This document shows positions 63,050 to 64,000 of a stretch of 64,000 nucleotides of DNA, in pieces. The notes under the pieces were generated by a model, which had not been told where the DNA came from, did no database searches, and worked only from the letters and a program-made list of their open reading frames with translations. Origin of the DNA: Escarpia spicata (taxonomy: Eukaryota; Annelida; Polychaeta; Sabellida; Siboglinidae); contig OZ023205.1 of the NCBI GenBank assembly GCA_963995525.1, positions 42,000,379 to 42,064,378 of the forward strand, in the 5' to 3' direction. Every line of letters begins with the position of its first letter. Positions within the stretch are counted from its first letter, which is position 1. Position numbers and translations under genes: made by a program.

Positions 63050-64000
63050 GGTATTCGCACTGTCCCGGGCAACCTTTCTTGCAGCTGCATTGCAGACATT
63101 CTCGACAAATGTTTGTATCTGCTAGCTATACGATATAACTGGATAACGAAGGACCTTAAAGTGCACCTGAATCAAAAGAAACTTGCCTTTCTGCAGGGAA
63201 AGAAGGATGGATATCGTGAGAAAGAAAAGGGACTTAGAAGGCTTGCTATGATTGCCAAACTTGAATTCAAGAACAAAGTTGAGGGGAAATTTCGGACTGG
63301 TAATGCTAGGGAGGCATGGAATGAACTCAAAACTATGATGGGTAAGCAACAAATCAAGCAGTCTGTGTACCATACTGGTGACCCTGTTACTGCAGCAAAT
63401 GAACTTAACCGCTTTTATGCTCGGTTTGATGTTAATGATTTCCGTGGTCAATGTACAACCCTGTGCCAGACTGTTGTATCAGAACACATTGAACTCTCTG
63501 AGGATAAGGTTGTGAAAACTTTCTCCAGATTGAACGCACCCAAAGCTTCAGGACATGATGGAGTGAAAAACAAAGTCTTAAAGTCGTGTGCAGCTCAGCT
63601 GGGGAGGATTTTCACTATTATATTCCAGGCTGTGCTAGACTCTCACACTGTAACCCTAGCATGGAAAACCTCTATGATTATCCCTGTACCAAAGAAACCT
63701 AGCGCCAGCCAGTTAAATGACTTTCGTCCAGTAGCACTTACCTCCACCTTAGCTAAATGCATGGAGAAGATTGTACTCAGTCGTTTGCTGTCTGATGTGT
63801 TTGCACATCTTGATCCTCTCCAGTTTGCTTATAAAGCCCTTAGGGGTGTTGAAGATGCTTCTCTCTTGTTGTTTAATCTGATTTCACAGCATCTTAAAGA
63901 CTCCAAAGCCTACATCAGAGTGTTGTTCATATATTTTTCGAGTGCGTTTAATACCATCGAACCTTATGTTCTTCTGAAGCGCTTGATTGATCTTGATGTA
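63050..64000 (+). pseudogene. LINE reverse transcriptase ORF, truncated by window, motif A Asp lost
   Basis: The frame is open from 63050 to the window end (317 codons). It contains LNAPKASGHDGVKNKVLKSC, WKTSMIIPVPKKP, LNDFRPVALTSTLAKCMEKI, LDPLQFAYKALRGVEDASLL and IRVLFIYFSSAFNTIEP. This is a non-LTR retrotransposon RT: fingers, then motif A. Motif A normally reads F-(I/V)-D-F-SSAFN; here codon TAT at about 63930 gives Tyr in place of the metal-binding Asp, so the copy should be catalytically dead despite the open frame. No ATG-defined start is evident. Confidence 0.85.

Overview
The window is animal nuclear DNA. It has one intron-rich gene with GT-AG splice sites, many decayed LINEs, SINEs, MITEs and a hAT transposon, and very long tetranucleotide arrays. 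Nothing prokaryotic is present. The repeat set (CR1-like and L2-like LINEs, tRNA-headed SINEs, TTAAAGG-ended MITEs, multicopy XPG/PIN-like genes) suggests an aquatic invertebrate, either a lophotrochozoan or an invertebrate deuterostome. The sequence alone does not settle the species.

The main gene runs on the + strand from about 4.3 to 44.3 kb. Seven coding exons (4426-4611, 8726-8947, 9565-9644, 18282-18414, 38076-38167, 40860-41017, 43866-44182) join in frame, with matching phases, into 1188 bp. They encode a 395-residue type II Golgi sulfotransferase of the uronyl 2-O-sulfotransferase / heparan sulfate 2-O-sulfotransferase / pipe family. Both PAPS-binding motifs, the catalytic-type His and the conserved Cys residues are present. 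The coding sequence is about 3% of the locus; the introns are filled with repeats. Two short upstream ORFs precede the start, and the second overlaps the start codon as ATGA.

The flanks and introns hold mostly mobile debris. There are three decayed fragments of genes with an XPG/FEN1-like PIN nuclease core (1-800, 11998-12724, 30480-32215, all minus strand). There are two complementary CR1-like LINE fragments (13.8 and 32.5 kb), two L2-like 3' ends (39.5 and 58.5 kb), two other LINE remnants (23.1 and 59.5 kb), a gypsy integrase tail (47.2 kb), and a LINE reverse transcriptase running off the right end with its motif A Asp changed to Tyr. A ~340-bp MITE with TTAAAGG termini (T2/Kolobok-like) occurs six times. 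Two tRNA-headed SINE families and three unnamed repeat families are also present.

At 51.9-52.8 kb a separate small gene is predicted. A signal-peptide exon ends in GTAAGT and splices in phase to a second exon, giving an 82-residue secreted peptide or the N-terminus of something larger. At 54351-57143 an internally deleted hAT element with CAAGTAC-rich ends sits in a microsatellite and is flanked by a perfect 8-bp duplication.

Simple repeats are unusually large: GGGT/GAGG (16.2-17.05 kb), GAGT (24.64-25.25 kb), GGTGGC plus GAC (35.03-35.61 kb), a 24-bp minisatellite (38.66-39.14 kb), an 18-bp minisatellite (42.56-43.16 kb), and CA/CAGA/CATA/CAGG arrays (53.65-57.5 kb). They produce most of the long but meaningless open frames.
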